Below, one piece after another: positions 61,155-64,000 of a stretch of DNA of 64,000 nucleotides. A model generated the notes under the pieces. That model was given only the letters and a program-made list of their open reading frames with translations. It was not told where the DNA came from and did no database searches. The stretch covers positions 372,001 through 436,000 of the forward strand of contig NZ_NQOG01000001.1 in the NCBI RefSeq assembly GCF_002270485.1, read 5' to 3'. Within the stretch, counting starts at the first letter, position 1; each line of letters starts with the position of its first letter. Made by a program: the position numbers and the translations under genes. The DNA is from Anaerostipes hominis (ex Lee et al. 2021) (GTDB lineage Bacteria > Bacillota > Clostridia > Lachnospirales > Lachnospiraceae).

Positions 61155-61795
61155 TGTTTACCTCCCTGTAAAGACCTTGTATATTCATACATACTCTGAA
61201 ATATGATAGAAACAGAAACCGCTCCCGCATCCTCATAGCCCAGAGACCGCTCTCCCAAAAACTTCGCTCTCCCAAATTTGGCAGTATAGTTTTTTGTATT
61301 TTCTGCTCCCTCGGCAGCTACTTTCCATGCAGTCTTTAACAGCTCCTCAATTTCTCTTTCTTCAGATTCCTCCATGGCCCTTACTGCGGGAGCAAGGGCA
61401 TCAATCATCGTCTTATCGCCTTCATCGGCTCCTCCGGCAGACTTAATTCTTTTAAGACCGCTTTCACACATTCCCCTCAGCAGTTCAGCATCCAGCTTTT
61501 CCTGCTCTGGCTGCTTTAAAATACCTAGAAAAATGGCCGAGAAAATAACTCCCGAAGCGCCTCCCATGGAATTCATCATCGCCATGCCGAGACCTCCGAA
61601 GATCTCACGGATTGTCTGCGGCTGCTCTTCGGCCAGGAACTTCTTCACCGCCGTAAATCCCCGCTCGATCCCCATACCGTGATCCCCGTCTCCGGTTTTT
61701 CCGTCGATCTCACACAGCAGATCTTTTTTCCCTATCATTTGATCCGCCACATAGTTCATCATTTCCGATACATTGGCGGCGTTCATCTCCTTCAT
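61151..61795 (-). CDS. dhaL: Dihydroxyacetone kinase ADP/ATP-binding subunit DhaL-like
   Basis: The product has 214 residues. EIDGKTGDGDHGMGIERGFTAVKKFL carries the three nucleotide/Mg-binding Asp (about 31, 36 and 38). LGMAMMNSMGGASGVIFSAIFLG is the nucleotide-binding cap, and AGGADEGDKTMIDALAPA follows. FGRAKFLGERSLGYEDAGAVSVSIIF is the conserved end. It donates the phosphate to a substrate held by DhaK. No DhaM phosphodonor gene is in the window. The ATG at 61795 lies 4 bases after the dhaK stop; the frame upstream of it overlaps dhaK and is not credible. Confidence 0.92.
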   Translation of the reverse strand: MKEMNAANVSEMMNYVADQMIGKKDLLCEIDGKTGDGDHGMGIERGFTAVKKFLAEEQPQTIREIFGGLGMAMMNSMGGASGVIFSAIFLGILKQPEQEKLDAELLRGMCESGLKRIKSAGGADEGDKTMIDALAPAVRAMEESEEREIEELLKTAWKVAAEGAENTKNYTAKFGRAKFLGERSLGYEDAGAVSVSIIFQSMYEYTRSLQGGKQ

Positions 61796-61799
61796 CTTC

Positions 61800-62804
61800 T
61801 TACCCGTCCTTTCCATACTTTTGGGTATAACACCGTGTACAGGCCGGCTGATCATACAGCCGTTTCAGCTCCTCATCCAATATAAATAAGGAGACAGACG
61901 CACCGGCCATTTCCAGTGAAGTACAGTACTTTCCGACAATGTTGTCATATAAGATGACTCCTGCTTCTTTTAACAGCTCACATGCCTTTTTGTTAATGAT
62001 GTAAAGTTCCAGATCAGTTGTGGCTGCCATTCCATTTACAAGAAGCACTGCCTCCCTGCCTTTCAGATCTCCAAATTCTTCTTTAAGATCGCCAATCATT
62101 TTTTCTGTCAGTTCATCCGCAGATACGAGTGACTCTCTGGAAATCCCCGGTTCGCCATGAATCCCCATGCCGTACTCATATTCCTCTTCTCCCAGTTCAA
62201 AATTCGGTGGATTTCCGGGAATAGAACACGGAGTTATTGCGATTCCGATGGTTCGCACATGCTCATTGGCTCTCTCTGCTGCTTCTTTCACCTCTTCAAG
62301 AGAATATCCGAGTTCTGCCGCGGCCCCTGCTGCCTTGGCAACAAACAGAATGCCTGCCACTCCCCGCCTTCCCTTCTTATCCTCCTTTGGGGCAGAGGCA
62401 ATATCATCATTGACAATGACATGGGAGACTTTCACTCCCTCCATCGATGCCAGGTCCTCCGCCACATCAAAGTTCATGGTATCTCCGGCATAATTCCAGA
62501 TCAGACATAAAACGCCCTTCCCCTGATCTGCCGCCTTGATCGTTTCCTTGATCGTGTATGGATCAGGAGAAGCAAAAACATTCCCCACTGCCGCTCCGGT
62601 AAGCATTCCTTTTCCGACCAGTCCGGAGAGCATTGGTTCATGACCGCTGCCTCCACCAGATACAATGGCTGTTTTCCCATTCCTCTCTTTTGAAATAATT
62701 CCGCACGCATCCGGCACTTTTTCATATAAATCTCCATTGGCGTATAACAGTCCCTGTAAACTTTCCTCCACCACTTTCAGAGGATCGTTGATGATTTTCT
62801 TCAT
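61800..62804 (-). CDS. dhaK: Dihydroxyacetone kinase substrate-binding subunit DhaK-like
   Basis: The product has 334 residues. IVSGGGSGHEPMLSG has the catalytic His at about 55. NYAGDTMNFDVA has the catalytic Asp at about 108. YGMGIHGEPGIS has the His at about 216 that binds the ketone substrate covalently. All three equal the E. coli DhaK residues in order. Dihydroxyacetone is the classical substrate, but relatives phosphorylate other short ketoses such as erythrulose. With rhaD in the operon, a ketose that becomes a 1-phosphate is plausible. The ATG overlaps the stop of the small membrane protein gene (ATGA). Confidence 0.93.
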   Translation of the reverse strand: MKKIINDPLKVVEESLQGLLYANGDLYEKVPDACGIISKERNGKTAIVSGGGSGHEPMLSGLVGKGMLTGAAVGNVFASPDPYTIKETIKAADQGKGVLCLIWNYAGDTMNFDVAEDLASMEGVKVSHVIVNDDIASAPKEDKKGRRGVAGILFVAKAAGAAAELGYSLEEVKEAAERANEHVRTIGIAITPCSIPGNPPNFELGEEEYEYGMGIHGEPGISRESLVSADELTEKMIGDLKEEFGDLKGREAVLLVNGMAATTDLELYIINKKACELLKEAGVILYDNIVGKYCTSLEMAGASVSLFILDEELKRLYDQPACTRCYTQKYGKDG

Positions 62805-63010
62805 TTTCTCATCCTCCGTTCTTTTCTCATTTTCTTACCCTCATAAAATTCTCCGAAACCGGCATCTTCATAAAAATAAGTCAACAGGATAGCCAGCACA
62901 AAACAGCAGCCGCTCAAAAACAGATCCCACGCAAATACGCTTACCACAAGAAACAAAGTATCCACCAGGGCCAGGACCGCAAACAATATTTTCTTGCTCC
63001 TCTTACTCAT
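62801..63010 (-). CDS. Small membrane protein in the PTS-dha operon, function unknown
   Basis: The product has 69 residues. Two membrane helices in close succession (about 8-27 and 30-47, KILFAVLALVDTLFLVVSVFAWDLFLSGCCFVLAILLTYFY) are followed by a basic tail ending KKMRKERRMRK. The ATG at 63010 has AGGAG 10 bases upstream; an earlier start at 63037 touches the upstream stop. It is tightly placed between the IIC gene and dhaK, with a four-base overlap to dhaK. No family is recognised. It might stabilise the transporter. Confidence 0.7.
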   Translation of the reverse strand: MSKRSKKILFAVLALVDTLFLVVSVFAWDLFLSGCCFVLAILLTYFYEDAGFGEFYEGKKMRKERRMRK

Positions 63011-63036
63011 AAAAACAAATCTCCTTTTTCTCCGCA

Positions 63037-64000
63037 CTATGCCTCGGTCTTAATGCCGAGTTCTTTGGCAAATTCCATATCTTCTCTCTTAATGGATTTA
63101 AAATAGTAAACTGCCAGCGGAATGGTGACGACAAGTATGACAATGGCAATGATGTTTTTTTCAGATGCCGCCGCAAAAACCCAGCGAAGTTCTGATATAT
63201 CGATGCCGAACCATGCAAGCATCTGTCCCTTCGGCACGGATGCCCCGCCGGTGATCTGTGCAAGCTTTGTAAAATGCGGCGCAAAATAAGAAGCCACATA
63301 CAGATGAAGCGGAAGGCCGATCAACGTACCGATCGCCATTTTCAGCATATTTCCCATAGTAAGATAAAACAGCGGAACGATCAGACAGATATCCATCAGT
63401 CCTCCGAATGGGAGCACGATATTTCCCGGCAGAAAGATTGCATAGATGAAGATTACCGGGATCGCAAGGATCATCATCAGCCAGTGTTCGGAACGGCCTG
63501 CCATAACCGGCCAGTCCATTCCGATGGAAATATCTCTTCCATGGAACTTCTTCTTCATAAATTCTGTCGCCCCATTGCTCACCGGTGTCAGAGCGGTCAT
63601 GAAAAGTTTCGCCACCATAGGGAACAGCGTCAGCGCTGTACCTGCCTGTACGCCAAGAGTCAGCACTTCTTTATAGTCATAGCCTCCGAAAATCCCAATA
63701 AAACATCCTACAATGAATCCCATGATGTGATTCTCACCAAAGATTCCGATCTTGTCCCGGATCTTCTGGGCATCGATGTTCATGCTGTCCGGAATAATTT
63801 TGTCCAGAAAATGAGTGAGCGGATAGTAATAAATGCCTGCCAGGAACATCGGATGCGGCATGGAGATCCCCGGTATTCCGGTGAGTTTCTGAAGCCGGTA
63901 TTTTGTGCAGTCTGCATTTTTCAGTTCAAATACACACTGTATAATGGCACAGGCAAACCCGATTGCCGGATTTCCGCTTACATAAGCCACAAGAAACGCT
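63037..64000 (-). CDS. gatC: PTS galactitol-type IIC component (5' end outside window)
   Basis: The frame is open to the window edge (AFLV before AYVSGNP), so the N-terminal third is missing; 320 residues are visible, against about 450 in GatC. DKIGIFGENHIMGFIVGCFIGIFGGYD, LFMTALTPVSNGATEFMKKKFHGRDISIGMDWPVM and FLPGNIVLPFGGLMD match the GatC family. The protein forms the membrane channel of a phosphotransferase system that phosphorylates a polyol or sugar during uptake. IIA and IIB genes are expected just outside the window. It is the first visible gene of the operon leading to dhaK, dhaL and rhaD. Confidence 0.9.
   Translation of the reverse strand, partial: AFLVAYVSGNPAIGFACAIIQCVFELKNADCTKYRLQKLTGIPGISMPHPMFLAGIYYYPLTHFLDKIIPDSMNIDAQKIRDKIGIFGENHIMGFIVGCFIGIFGGYDYKEVLTLGVQAGTALTLFPMVAKLFMTALTPVSNGATEFMKKKFHGRDISIGMDWPVMAGRSEHWLMMILAIPVIFIYAIFLPGNIVLPFGGLMDICLIVPLFYLTMGNMLKMAIGTLIGLPLHLYVASYFAPHFTKLAQITGGASVPKGQMLAWFGIDISELRWVFAAASEKNIIAIVILVVTIPLAVYYFKSIKREDMEFAKELGIKTEA

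Overview
The window looks like a chromosomal segment of a Gram-positive, anaerobic Clostridia bacterium, most likely a Lachnospiraceae member (an Anaerostipes-type genome is my inference; no rRNA or other phylogenetic marker is present to prove it). Supporting signs are strong AGGAGG-type ribosome sites, Lys-rich secreted proteins with bacterial Ig-like repeats, cdaA-cdaR, a greA-lysS pair preceded by dusB and coaX, a KtrAB-type potassium system, GerMN and S8 exoproteins, and TTGACA/TATAAT promoters. I saw no tRNA, rRNA, CRISPR array, transposase or phage gene.

Region 1 (1-21 kb) is an AT-rich surface-polysaccharide locus on the minus strand, read from a promoter near 20.9 kb down to 1.2 kb. 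It encodes a bacillosamine-type initiation module (PglF-like dehydratase, PglE-like aminotransferase, PglC-like phosphoglycosyltransferase), a WbpA/WbpB/WbpE-like route to a 3-amino-uronic acid sugar, an LpxD-like acyltransferase, a sugar N-formyltransferase, three GT-B glycosyltransferases, a Wzx flippase and two different Wzy/ligase-like polymerases. A PLP decarboxylase and an ATP-grasp ligase sit next to pglC, where a PglD acetyltransferase would be expected. That suggests an unusual amino-acid-derived acyl group on the sugar. A secreted glycerophosphodiesterase with Ig-like repeats lies at the left edge.

Region 2 (21-31 kb) looks like a wall or lipoteichoic-polymer glycosylation module. 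Two tandem YfhO-type membrane proteins are co-transcribed with a secreted subtilase. A divergent GtrA flippase and PIG-L deacetylase pair and a CsbB/GtrB-type GT2 complete the set. A 51-residue ORF between regions 1 and 2 resembles the N-terminus of a further YfhO gene.

Region 3 (31-57.7 kb) is mostly housekeeping: cdaR-cdaA with two conserved membrane proteins, a phosphoesterase and DUF4474-like pair, lysS, greA, a second GT2, dusB, coaX, birA, argF, an SGNH hydrolase, a polar amino-acid ABC transporter, SPFH/NfeD, a SpoU methylase, KtrA/KtrB, pfkA, dnaE, a GerMN lipoprotein and murF.

Region 4 (57.7-64 kb) begins with a non-coding gap that may hold a small RNA with C-rich loops on the minus strand and a structured leader before a xanthine/uracil-type permease. 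An MBL-fold hydrolase follows. A minus-strand catabolic operon then runs off the right edge: galactitol-type PTS IIC, a small membrane protein, DhaK, DhaL and RhaD. It plausibly takes up a carbohydrate, makes a ketose 1-phosphate and cleaves it to dihydroxyacetone phosphate plus an aldehyde.
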